Positions 23,801-30,617 of a stretch of DNA of 30,617 bases are shown one piece after another; position 1 is the stretch's first letter; each line of letters opens with the position of its first letter. Under the pieces are notes generated by a model. It was not told where the DNA came from, ran no database searches, and was given only the letters and a program-made list of their open reading frames with translations. Source of the stretch: Bacteroidales bacterium (lineage in GTDB: Bacteria > Bacteroidota > Bacteroidia > Bacteroidales > JALTDM01). Both the position numbers and the translations under genes were made by a program. The stretch lies in contig JALTEO010000066.1 of NCBI GenBank assembly GCA_027073875.1, positions 1 to 30,617 on the forward strand. Reading direction: 5' to 3'.

Positions 23801-26800
23801 AATACCAATCATAATGGTTTTTACATTACTCATATTCGGATTTCCCATTATCGTAATGGTATTGTTGCCATCCATTACACGATACGGCGTTGTTAAACTA
23901 ACATTGCTACCACTGGTGTGCATAGCATCGTTCCGCTTTTGTTTTGCCGCTTGCAGTACTGCAAATTCCAAGTTTAATTCATTTTCTTCGGGCCAAACAA
24001 TATACTGGTCGTTTTCATCATCGTTATTATAGTTTCCTGCAGGTGTTACTTTCAGAGGAATTTCGTATTCGTAATAATTGTCCTGATAATCGGAACCCAT
24101 ACGGATAAAAACAGAAATATCATTGTCATTTATCGGTTCTGCTCCCGGAATACTTTCAGCATGGATAAACATTTTTATGCGTTTATATTGGCGGACATCC
24201 ATAAACACATTTTTATAAACGGCACGGGCATCACCATCAGCAAGTTCGCAGGTTCTTAGCATTAATGCTTGTTCGTTGAGTTGCCGTAGTTGTGGTTGCA
24301 TAGGGTCAATAACTCGTGAAATACCCGGAGGCAGAACATAATTAACCGGTTGTTTGTTGCTGTTTTCCTCAATGTTTACGGCAGACACATCAAATGCTGC
24401 ATTGGCAGGTTCATCCGGTTGGAATAGCCCGCCTTCCATCAGCGAGGCATCATATTTACGCCAGTCGTTTCGTACCAATTCCAGTGTCCCGAAACGCAAA
24501 ATAACCGAGTCGGAGAAGTTTTTTAGAAACATTCGAATAAAACGAATGGACTTAAAGTCTTTTATGGCACCTACGACTTTTTCGGGCTCCGAAATCGGGA
24601 TGCGGAAATGATACCAATTTACCGGATCACCGGTTTTATTTTTCCCAACAACTACATCGGTAATATAATTTTCGCCTACATGCATTTCCGACGGACGAAT
24701 CTGAACACGATATTGAAAATAATTTTCGGCTTCGCTCAAGGTATTGTCATTGTTAATATCCTCATCATCAGGAATTGAAGTACCTTGTGTAGGATAATTT
24801 TCAGTAGATTGCTCATCAGTAGGAGAGTTGCCGTCAGGTCCGTTGAATTTTTTATAGCGTTCCAAAATTCCAACTTTTGCATTATCGTAATCAGTACCAC
24901 GGAAATAATGAAAATCATCACTTGATGGGTCAGAAACAGTTTTTTGATAGGCAGCAGAATTTTCACCAAAAATATTTTTTACGGAATCAATATAATCAAA
25001 TCCGTAAATATTATCGGGGCCAAAAAATGATTGTTCGTCGGCATCCGACAAACCATCAAATCCAACATCTTGGTACTGGCGAGAGTTGGGGTCATTATCA
25101 AATCCATTTGTTACTGCTTGAACCAATGGTACCCGTCCCCAGACAGTTGTATCAACATTAATAACATTATCGGAAGTAGGTAAACCCTGCTCAAAAGTTT
25201 TTCGTGAGTCTTTCAAAATATCTTCAGAGATATCACCCAAGTTAAAATATAAATCACCTCCCGATTGAGTAGAGTCGTAAACAAATGGATCCATCAGCCA
25301 AAAATCAATAAATTCAATATTGGCAGCTTCAAAATCGTTAGTTTGCAATGGTCGCATAATACCTGCCCAACGCGATTGCGGATTATTTAACAAGCCATTG
25401 GAGTTCATACCGGCAGAGTAAGAAGAAGGAGTAATATCATAATTGTAGGGACCTTTCTCCTTTGGATAATAAGCTAAATTCAAAACTGCCAGTGTAGTAG
25501 GAAAATTAGAAGGACTTTGGCGGTTGGGGAAAAGCTCTTTTTCGTAAACTTCGCGGACAAAATGATTATTTTGTTCATCACTGTTTTTTAAATAATCCGG
25601 CGTTTCCGACTGGTTACGAACAAATAACGGGTCAATATTATACCATGCCAATTTTGCACGGTTAATGCCATAAACTATCCCCGAGGTATCTGCTTCAGGA
25701 AATAGATCCGGTTGATGTTGTGGTGTACTTGCCAGTACCCACGAATGAAAACTCTTAATATCAATAGATGTTTTACTTCCCTCAAAATCATCAATATAGG
25801 ATGTTCCCGTTTTGTCAATGGCTTTAGAATGACCGGGAATCAAATGAGCAAATTCACCGCTAATCGTAATATTTGACATAGCTTTGGTTTCCAGAAACGG
25901 TAATTTGTCAATCATTTTAGTCAAAAAACGCGAGTCGGTACGGTAAGTTCCATCCACACCCCAAATGGTGTTGGAAATAGGTTCATCACCAATATTTACT
26001 TTTTGTGTCAATGGGCGTTCCGTTAAATTCAGGATGGTAGCACCCAAATTGAAATCATTGGAAATATGATAATCTAAATGAGTTCCCATCAGTGTTTTGC
26101 TCTGGATACTAAACATCGTATTACTTTCCAGTGAAATTTTAATTGGCGTACCTGACTCCAATAAACCTTGATTAATGATTTTTACTCTACCGAGTGTGTA
26201 ATCAACGGTATAGTCTTGATTTTCAGTTAATTTTCTACCTCCTGCTGTAATCGTAACCGAACCCTGCGGAATATTAATGGCATTCAATGCAATGTCAGAC
26301 CCCGAAGATGATTGATAAGTTCCCGCAAGGAAAAACTTATTTTTTTCTGCGACCTGTTGGGCGGTATTTTGGGTAGAATCATATAACTCCTGATAGACAT
26401 ATTTGTTGGCTATGGTAGAGTCACCGGGATTATTCCCTATAATGGCTTTTTTCATATAACTGCCAAAGGGTTCCAGTACAGGAAAAATGATTTTTCCATT
26501 GGAAGAATTAACGGTAACGCCTTCAATAAAGTCAAAAACGCCATCGGGAAATGTGTCTAATTGTTGGTTAACATTATCGAGATTTAATACTTGAAGTAAT
26601 GCATCACCACTGATGGCTCCTTCTGACAAATAATTAACTGCTGTTCCTTTTTTATCATCCTGATAAAGCACATTAAGCTTAAAGTTAGAAGGATTAATTT
26701 GATAAGCACCAATGGCATAAATATTTTTCATCATTAAATCCCAGTTAGGCATTTGCGGTGTAAATGATGTTCCTTTTATAAGTTTCACAATCAGGGTCTT

Positions 26801-28306
26801 TGGAGCACTAATACCATCGCTTGAGAATTCACCTACTTGATATGTTTTTCCGCCGGCAGTATATTCGTAAGCTACAGCCAATACCTCATCGGAACTCAAA
26901 GCAGAATTTAACGAGATATATCCCAGCTTAGGATTAAACCGGTATTCCGAAGGCGATAATTTACGAGCAGATTCAATTTTCTCAAAATCAATGCCTGTGG
27001 TATATCCGCTGCCCTGAAGGACAGAAGTTGCAGTATTTAACTCTCTAACTTCCGGATGGAGTGAATCAATACTTACCAATGAGTTAGCTGAATCGGATGG
27101 GAAGATAGAATTATATTGTGGATTAGGTGTTACAACACTTGATTCTATTACATTTGGGTCGCTTTCACCTAAATCCATAAAAGCAACTATATTTCTTGAA
27201 TCTTGATAGTTGCCGCTTTTATTGGTTACCCACACCTCAATACGAGTAATATTTATCGGAGAAACAATAACAGGGAGATTTTTTAGTGCTTCGTCATAAT
27301 GTTCTTTGAAATAATGTGCCAAAAAATAGTGTTTGTTGGCTTCATATTGGTCAGCATATATCTTAAATTCTTGTGTTTGTGCTCCGCCTTTGACTTCGAT
27401 AACCTGCGATTTCCCTTTTTGTTGCGAGAAGATACTGGTAATGTCTAATTTCCCGAATTTCAATTTTGTTTTTATACCAAACAAATTCTGGCTTCCGGTA
27501 ATCAATGAACCGGTCAATGGCAAAGAAACATTTCCGGCCTCAATGGTTTGGATAATCTCGTCTTCATCGCCTTCGTAAGCTAATTTCATTTTATTTTCAA
27601 AATCAAAACTGGCTTCGGTATCATAATTGGCATTGATTTTTAACTTGGTACCAATTTGCCCGACCACATTCATTTGAATTTCTTCCTTGAAATCAAAAGT
27701 GGTGTTCCGCCTTAATTTTACAGGCAGAGCAGGATTTTCCGTTTTAGACGATTTGATACCAAAGGTCAACTTCGCATTTCCTTGTGGGCGAATATCAATG
27801 ACACTGGAACCAAATATTTTATTAAATGCATCACCACCAATATGTAACTGTGGTATCAGAGAATGGTTATTTTCAAAATTGGCATTGGCGGCCTTCATAT
27901 GCCAGTATTTTTTCATGGAATTTTCCAAATCAAACTTACGGTATTCGTCAAACGACATTACCTGCGGATTACGATAATTCAAGTTACCGATTTGTTCTTT
28001 GAAAATATATTGATTGGTTACCGGATCATAAACAATTTCGTTTTTATAATTTGACGGCATTGGTCCATATAACGGAGATGTCTCGTTAGAACCTGAAAAT
28101 GGTGTGCCTTCTTCTTCGGGAAAAGGAATAGGCAAAACGACTTTTCCGGTGTCGGAAGTCTGTGTTGTATCGTTTCCCGGAATTGTATCTGACGCAGGCG
28201 AAAACGAAGGTAAAAAACTCAATACGGCAGCATCACTACGGAATAGTATTCCCCATAACGAGATAAGAATAAAGCTGATACCGAGATATTTAAAAAATAA
28301 TTTCAA
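20834..28306 (-). CDS. sprA: SprA, outer-membrane translocon of the type IX secretion system
   Basis: 2,490 residues, the expected size. SprA is the giant 36-strand barrel through which type IX cargo proteins cross the outer membrane. A signal peptide (MKLFFKYLGISFILISLWG onward, cleavage near 27) is followed by a proline-rich segment, then very long strand-rich regions. The family-typical stretch with SGEFAHLIPGHSK and SYIDDFEGSK lies at about 810-850. The C-terminus alternates strands such as FGVSVRFSLAQ. There is no frameshift or stop, so the gene appears functional. It begins six bases after the ruvA stop codon, the synteny seen across Bacteroidota. Other T9SS genes (gldKLMN, porV, sov partners) are not in the window, so cargo cannot be read here. 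Confidence 0.96.
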   Translation of the reverse strand: MKLFFKYLGISFILISLWGILFRSDAAVLSFLPSFSPASDTIPGNDTTQTSDTGKVVLPIPFPEEEGTPFSGSNETSPLYGPMPSNYKNEIVYDPVTNQYIFKEQIGNLNYRNPQVMSFDEYRKFDLENSMKKYWHMKAANANFENNHSLIPQLHIGGDAFNKIFGSSVIDIRPQGNAKLTFGIKSSKTENPALPVKLRRNTTFDFKEEIQMNVVGQIGTKLKINANYDTEASFDFENKMKLAYEGDEDEIIQTIEAGNVSLPLTGSLITGSQNLFGIKTKLKFGKLDITSIFSQQKGKSQVIEVKGGAQTQEFKIYADQYEANKHYFLAHYFKEHYDEALKNLPVIVSPINITRIEVWVTNKSGNYQDSRNIVAFMDLGESDPNVIESSVVTPNPQYNSIFPSDSANSLVSIDSLHPEVRELNTATSVLQGSGYTTGIDFEKIESARKLSPSEYRFNPKLGYISLNSALSSDEVLAVAYEYTAGGKTYQVGEFSSDGISAPKTLIVKLIKGTSFTPQMPNWDLMMKNIYAIGAYQINPSNFKLNVLYQDDKKGTAVNYLSEGAISGDALLQVLNLDNVNQQLDTFPDGVFDFIEGVTVNSSNGKIIFPVLEPFGSYMKKAIIGNNPGDSTIANKYVYQELYDSTQNTAQQVAEKNKFFLAGTYQSSSGSDIALNAINIPQGSVTITAGGRKLTENQDYTVDYTLGRVKIINQGLLESGTPIKISLESNTMFSIQSKTLMGTHLDYHISNDFNLGATILNLTERPLTQKVNIGDEPISNTIWGVDGTYRTDSRFLTKMIDKLPFLETKAMSNITISGEFAHLIPGHSKAIDKTGTSYIDDFEGSKTSIDIKSFHSWVLASTPQHQPDLFPEADTSGIVYGINRAKLAWYNIDPLFVRNQSETPDYLKNSDEQNNHFVREVYEKELFPNRQSPSNFPTTLAVLNLAYYPKEKGPYNYDITPSSYSAGMNSNGLLNNPQSRWAGIMRPLQTNDFEAANIEFIDFWLMDPFVYDSTQSGGDLYFNLGDISEDILKDSRKTFEQGLPTSDNVINVDTTVWGRVPLVQAVTNGFDNDPNSRQYQDVGFDGLSDADEQSFFGPDNIYGFDYIDSVKNIFGENSAAYQKTVSDPSSDDFHYFRGTDYDNAKVGILERYKKFNGPDGNSPTDEQSTENYPTQGTSIPDDEDINNDNTLSEAENYFQYRVQIRPSEMHVGENYITDVVVGKNKTGDPVNWYHFRIPISEPEKVVGAIKDFKSIRFIRMFLKNFSDSVILRFGTLELVRNDWRKYDASLMEGGLFQPDEPANAAFDVSAVNIEENSNKQPVNYVLPPGISRVIDPMQPQLRQLNEQALMLRTCELADGDARAVYKNVFMDVRQYKRIKMFIHAESIPGAEPINDNDISVFIRMGSDYQDNYYEYEIPLKVTPAGNYNNDDENDQYIVWPEENELNLEFAVLQAAKQKRNDAMHTSGSNVSLTTPYRVMDGNNTITIMGNPNMSNVKTIMIGIRNRRKDLNPLPDDGKGKCVEVWVNELRLTDFNEKGGWAANARITAKLADFGTVTLSGMTSKPGFGSIEKKVSERSKEDVYQYDVSSNLSMGKFFPQKAGVRIPMYLGYSERISNPQYNPLDPDIPLKVALNNPLLSDKEKEKIKQRAQDYTKRKSLNFTNVQIAKAKGKPKIYSISNWSTTYAYTETFTRNINTEYNLLKNYRGALNYNFNANPKNFAPFKKSKLLRKKYFRFIRDFNFYLMPQNLSFMTDLNRDYNEVKLRNLSEYDIIVPTTVNKNFFWNRNYNLKYKLTKSITFDFGANDNSRIDEMPGRINKDDDDYAQKRDTILSHLQNFGRPTNYQHHFNLSYNLPINKLPGFNWLSVSTRYGGRYTWEASPQLADSLKPGNKISNGQSLQINTQANMLNFYNNFPVLKRIQQKYRKNRKKKKPPKEKVYYPKQNADPVYVNLKKGIPKSILHKLKTIDVDILVTDSAGKPVKGIMKVISENRITFTPDTTIKGAKIQVTGMREKKDELWQQILERTALLMMSVKNIQVSYTDNSGTMLPGYMPGVNIMGTQKVNGIYAPGIPFIAGVQDSNFIHTAMENEWLKKDTLFYQTLAITSNKRINVRSSMEPVKGLRIDFMANWGKSENNHENISYEDGEYQPQNKMTSGNFSMSYNTWNTAFQPIKNVNGVYISDVFEQFRNYRITIAKRLARQRAANSETGYNSENYDPVTNFPDGYGPYSQEVLIPAFMAAYSGRSPDHITLSTFPSYLNMRPNWRVNYNGLTKIKFVKHFVRTATISHAYTSTYSINSYSQNLNYQPNEQDGLSYVRDLVNNFYPKEEIPTVSINEQLNPLINFDVTWNNSLITRIEVKKTRSISMNVTNAQINEMRTNEWTIGSGYRIKDLEINIGSGGTSKSFKSDLNIRIDLSIRDQMNLIHRIEENNTQVISGQNIFTLKTYADYVLGPRFNIRIFFDKIINNPRTSITFKTSNTDFGVSVRFSLAQ

Positions 28307-28311
28307 TCGTC

Positions 28312-28893
28312 TTACTGATTTTTTAAAACTTCTTTAATTAAATCTTCTACCGAAATATCAGTATTCTCAACCAATATTTTTTCCACCGTTTTTTCAATTT
28401 GTTTCTTTGGAAAGCCCAAAGTAACTAAAGCACTTAACGCTTCTTCTTTTATTGTATTGTTAGAAACAGCTAAAAAATTATCATCAATCGACAATTTTCC
28501 GATTTTATCTTTCAAATCAACAATTAGCCGCTGGGCTGTTTTTAGTCCAATTCCCTTTACCTGTTTAATGAGTGCCACATTGCCTGAAGTAATGGCTTCC
28601 TGCAGTTCCATGGGGGTCATTGACGATAAAATTAACCGAGCCGTATTGGCACCAATACCACTGACGGAAATAAGATGCCGGAAAATAGTTCGTTCCTCGT
28701 CATTTAAAAATCCGTAAAGTGCATGAGTATCTTCACGAATAATCTCGTGGATAAAGAATTGTTGCTCCGAATCTTTTTTCAATGCCGAAAAAGTATTTAG
28801 CGAGATATTAATAAGATAACCGATATTGCCGGTTTCAACAATGGCAAATGAAGGATTTACCGTTACAATCTTTCCACGAATATATTCAATCAT
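28312..28893 (-). CDS. ruvA: Holliday junction branch-migration protein RuvA
   Basis: 193 residues from ATG 28893 (MIEYIRGKIV); a TTG two codons earlier is in frame but the family begins with MI-Y-RG. RuvA tetramers bind four-way junctions and load the RuvB motor. The OB-fold domain covers 1-65. The two helix-hairpin-helix motifs read SVSGIGANTARLIL (about 73-86) and QVKGIGLKTAQRLI (about 108-121). The small RuvB-binding domain III occupies the last ~45 residues. The stop is followed by sprA after five bases. Confidence 0.96.
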   Translation of the reverse strand: MIEYIRGKIVTVNPSFAIVETGNIGYLINISLNTFSALKKDSEQQFFIHEIIREDTHALYGFLNDEERTIFRHLISVSGIGANTARLILSSMTPMELQEAITSGNVALIKQVKGIGLKTAQRLIVDLKDKIGKLSIDDNFLAVSNNTIKEEALSALVTLGFPKKQIEKTVEKILVENTDISVEDLIKEVLKNQ

Positions 28894-29043
28894 AATCAAA
28901 ATTTTAAAGGGTGCTAAAATACAAAATTCAACGACATTAGGATATTTAAAAGTTAACCATTGTGAATAATTCTGTTAGCAAGAAAATTTTCCTTTATAGG
29001 ATTCACGGATATTGTTCCCTTAAATTTGGAAAAAATTTTGCCA

Positions 29044-30030
29044 ATGAAGCGAATCATTGTTGTGCTATTGTTTGGTGGGTTAATTATTAATACCTTTGCA
29101 CAAAAGATAACGCCCGAAGAATATATTGAGAGGTATAAAAAGGTAGCTATTGAAGAAATGAATATCTACGGTATTCCGGCAAGTATTACACTGGCACAGG
29201 GCTGTTTAGAATCCAATTTTGGCAATAGCACACTTGCCATTAAAGCTAATAATCATTTCGGCATTAAATGTCATAGTTCATGGACAGGCAAGAAAATATA
29301 TCAGGACGATGATAAGAAACACGAATGTTTCCGGCATTATAAATCAGCGTGGGAATCATTTCGCGATCATTCTAAATTCTTGAAAGCACAATCACGGTAT
29401 GAATTTTTGTTTGAGTATAAAATTACAGATTACAAAAAATGGGCTTACGGGCTAAAAAAAGCCGGTTATGCCACTTCGCCAACTTACCCGCAACGGCTTA
29501 TTGCCATTATTGAGAAATATAATTTGTCGCAATACGACAGGGGTTATAAACAACAACAGGGGCTGCTTGCTGAAAACCAAAAACCGAAACGAGAAAAGCA
29601 TCAAAAACACAAAAGAACAAAACGCAAGAGAACAACCACATCTAATGAGGATTTCTCTTTCAATCCTTTTGGCAGAGAGATAAAAACCAACAATCGTGTA
29701 AAATATTTGATTGCCGGCAAAAACGATTCATATTACAAAATAGCCGAGGAGATGGAAATGATGAAGTGGGAAATTTTTAAGTATAATAATTTGCCGAAAG
29801 ACGCAAAAATTATTCCGGGACAAATAATTTACTTACAGCCCAAACGCGTAAAAGCCGCTCGAGGACACGAAAAATATACCGTCAAAGCAGGCGATACGCT
29901 TTACAGTATTTCCCAAAAATTTGCCATTAAATTGAAATCCCTCCGCAAAAAGAATAATCTGTCGGAAACCGACACGGTGAAAGCCGGCGATGTATTGTGG
30001 CTAAGGAAACGGAAACCACCGGAAAAATAA
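29044..30030 (+). CDS. Secreted glucosaminidase with two LysM domains
   Basis: 328 residues from ATG 29044 (MKRIIVVLLF); a TTG six codons upstream is in frame but would disrupt the signal peptide. The signal peptide covers 1-20, ending in FAQ. The mannosyl-glycoprotein endo-beta-N-acetylglucosaminidase-like (GH73) domain spans ~22-165: ITLAQGCLESNFG at 48-60 with catalytic Glu56, NNHFGIKC at 69-76, and YATSPTYPQRLI at 142-153. A strongly basic linker (181-197) leads to LysM 1 (219-266) and LysM 2 (276-321, YTVKAGDTLYSIS). The protein should cut the glycan backbone of peptidoglycan in the periplasm, as in division or remodelling autolysins. It is monocistronic and divergent from ruvA. A TAAATTTG box lies at 29021-29028. 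Confidence 0.92.
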   Translation: MKRIIVVLLFGGLIINTFAQKITPEEYIERYKKVAIEEMNIYGIPASITLAQGCLESNFGNSTLAIKANNHFGIKCHSSWTGKKIYQDDDKKHECFRHYKSAWESFRDHSKFLKAQSRYEFLFEYKITDYKKWAYGLKKAGYATSPTYPQRLIAIIEKYNLSQYDRGYKQQQGLLAENQKPKREKHQKHKRTKRKRTTTSNEDFSFNPFGREIKTNNRVKYLIAGKNDSYYKIAEEMEMMKWEIFKYNNLPKDAKIIPGQIIYLQPKRVKAARGHEKYTVKAGDTLYSISQKFAIKLKSLRKKNNLSETDTVKAGDVLWLRKRKPPEK

Positions 30031-30075
30031 AAAAAATTCTTGAATATGGAAAATTCAACTATATATCAGAACAGG

Positions 30076-30101
30076 TTTATTTTCAAACTATTAAGTGATT
30101 A
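30076..30101 (+). repeat. 26-bp direct repeat, copy 1 (within the gene-free stretch 30031-30406)
   Basis: TTTATTTTCAAAC-ATTAAG-GATTA occurs here and at 30364-30389 with two differences. Between the copies are a degenerate CACAGATGACAC...CACAGATT sequence (30132-30158), common in Bacteroidota spacers, and the palindromic pair at 30231-30345. No gene is visible in the 376-bp spacer. Confidence 0.6.
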
Positions 30102-30230
30102 TGTATGATAATTTGTGCAAAGTTTTTTGTCCACAGATGACACTAATTTTCACAGATTTAACTAATAATCTGAGCTCGAAATGATAAATGAATCACAGAA
30201 AACAAATAGGGATTACTAGTGGAATTATTC

Positions 30231-30345
30231 AGATTGATTCTTCCTCGTTCCTCGTCATCGCAATGTCGTTAATTTTATATCTTGCAGGTATTAATACAAA
30301 ATAAAGTAAAACTCGCGTCATTACGAAAGAGGCAAAGTAATCTCA
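30231..30345. repeat. Third type of palindromic dispersed repeat
   Basis: The left arm AGATTGATTCTTCCTCGTTC...CATCGCAATG (30231-30264) and the right arm GTCATTACGAAAGAGGCAAA...AATCTCA (30317-30345) face each other as degenerate inverted copies. This is the same left-arm/right-arm plan as the units in the aro spacers but with different sequence. Confidence 0.55.
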
Positions 30346-30406
30346 TATTTTTACCGTATACGATTTATTTTCAAACCATTAAGAGATTAAGGTTTTATCT
30401 GCATTT

Positions 30407-30617
30407 CTACATATTGCTATCTTGCAAAAACTTATGTAGATTCCACGCTTGTATATGTTTTATGCCATTTTTATCGTCAAACTGAATGTCATCTAGTGAT
30501 AATACAATTTTAGTATAATTATCGTTTATAGATTCCAGTGCAGAATATTCTCTTTTTATTGTTTCTTCATCTATCATTAAATATGATACTTGAATATAAA
30601 TTGGTTTTGTGTTTTTT
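30407..30617 (-). CDS. AAA ATPase with DUF4143-type C-terminus, 3' fragment
   Basis: The minus frame is open from the right edge (first full codon ends at 30616) to TAG at 30407-30409, giving the last 69 residues. The sequence includes KPIYIQVSYLMIDEETIKRE, YSALESINDNYTKIVLSLDD and IQAWNLHKFLQ. This matches the C-terminal restriction-endonuclease-like end of the widespread Bacteroidota ATP-binding proteins with AAA_14 and DUF4143 domains, whose usual ending has the form YIQV-YLL-EETI-RE-..LE-I-DNYPK-V-S-D. Those proteins are of uncertain function and often lie in variable regions. The N-terminal ATPase part lies outside the window. Confidence 0.75.
   Translation of the reverse strand, partial: KNTKPIYIQVSYLMIDEETIKREYSALESINDNYTKIVLSLDDIQFDDKNGIKHIQAWNLHKFLQDSNM

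Noticed and set aside
20834..28306. Numerous ORFs antisense to, or in other frames of, sprA
   Set aside because: They show no domains or signals, and the sense frame is a continuous recognised protein.
30282..30485. 67-codon plus-strand ORF near the right edge
   Set aside because: It overlaps, antisense, the clear C-terminus of the DUF4143-type ATPase and a dispersed repeat.

Overview
The window is AT-rich DNA from a member of the Bacteroidota, most likely of the Bacteroidales/Marinilabiliales type. Four things point there. There is a complete ~2,490-residue SprA (the type IX secretion outer-membrane translocon) directly behind ruvA, a pairing common in this phylum. The primary-type sigma factor is a short 287-residue protein without region 1.1, as is normal for the phylum. 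Starts lack Shine-Dalgarno sequences, and TAnnTTTG-like -7 boxes occur. Many intergenic spaces are filled with dispersed palindromic repeats.

Layout from left to right: the 3' part of an outer-membrane beta-barrel protein runs in from the left edge (+); then an RpoD-type sigma factor (+). A minus-strand operon follows (transcribed from ~6777 down to 2419): small outer-membrane barrel, membrane GT2 glycosyltransferase, a fused PlsC + OlsB/GlsB-type acyltransferase, and a SAM O-methyltransferase. It looks like an envelope or aminolipid unit. Next comes a minus-strand shikimate cluster, aroB - (GIY-YIG nuclease gene) - aroD - aroA - aroC. Divergent from aroB is a plus-strand group gcvT - murI - small retropepsin-like protein. 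A GH3-family acyl-adenylating enzyme (-) and a ~600-residue uncharacterised protein with FMN-barrel-like features (+) diverge from a shared spacer. Then, all on the minus strand, ruvA - sprA - HAD phosphatase-like - OmpR-type response regulator - sensor kinase. A secreted glucosaminidase with two LysM domains (+) diverges from ruvA. The C-terminus of a DUF4143-type AAA ATPase (-) enters from the right edge.

The most unusual content is between the genes. (1) The aroB-aroD spacer is split by a GIY-YIG nuclease gene. Both new spacers consist of tandem palindromic units, share a 164-bp segment with three mismatches, and begin at a start codon and end inside a stop codon in the same way. (2) An 18-nt sequence, GCTTTATTCATAYAAGAA, lies exactly three bases after the TAA stop of three unrelated genes. 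(3) A ~65-bp element with terminal inverted repeats occurs twice in opposite orientation, upstream of the sigma factor and between aroB and gcvT. (4) ~100-bp palindromic elements occupy both convergent gene junctions. (5) The response regulator and kinase genes are separated by a 520-bp repeat mosaic that includes a 99-bp duplication of the kinase leader.

No tRNA, rRNA, CRISPR array, prophage or intact insertion sequence was seen. Assignments rest on reading motifs by eye; no database search was possible.
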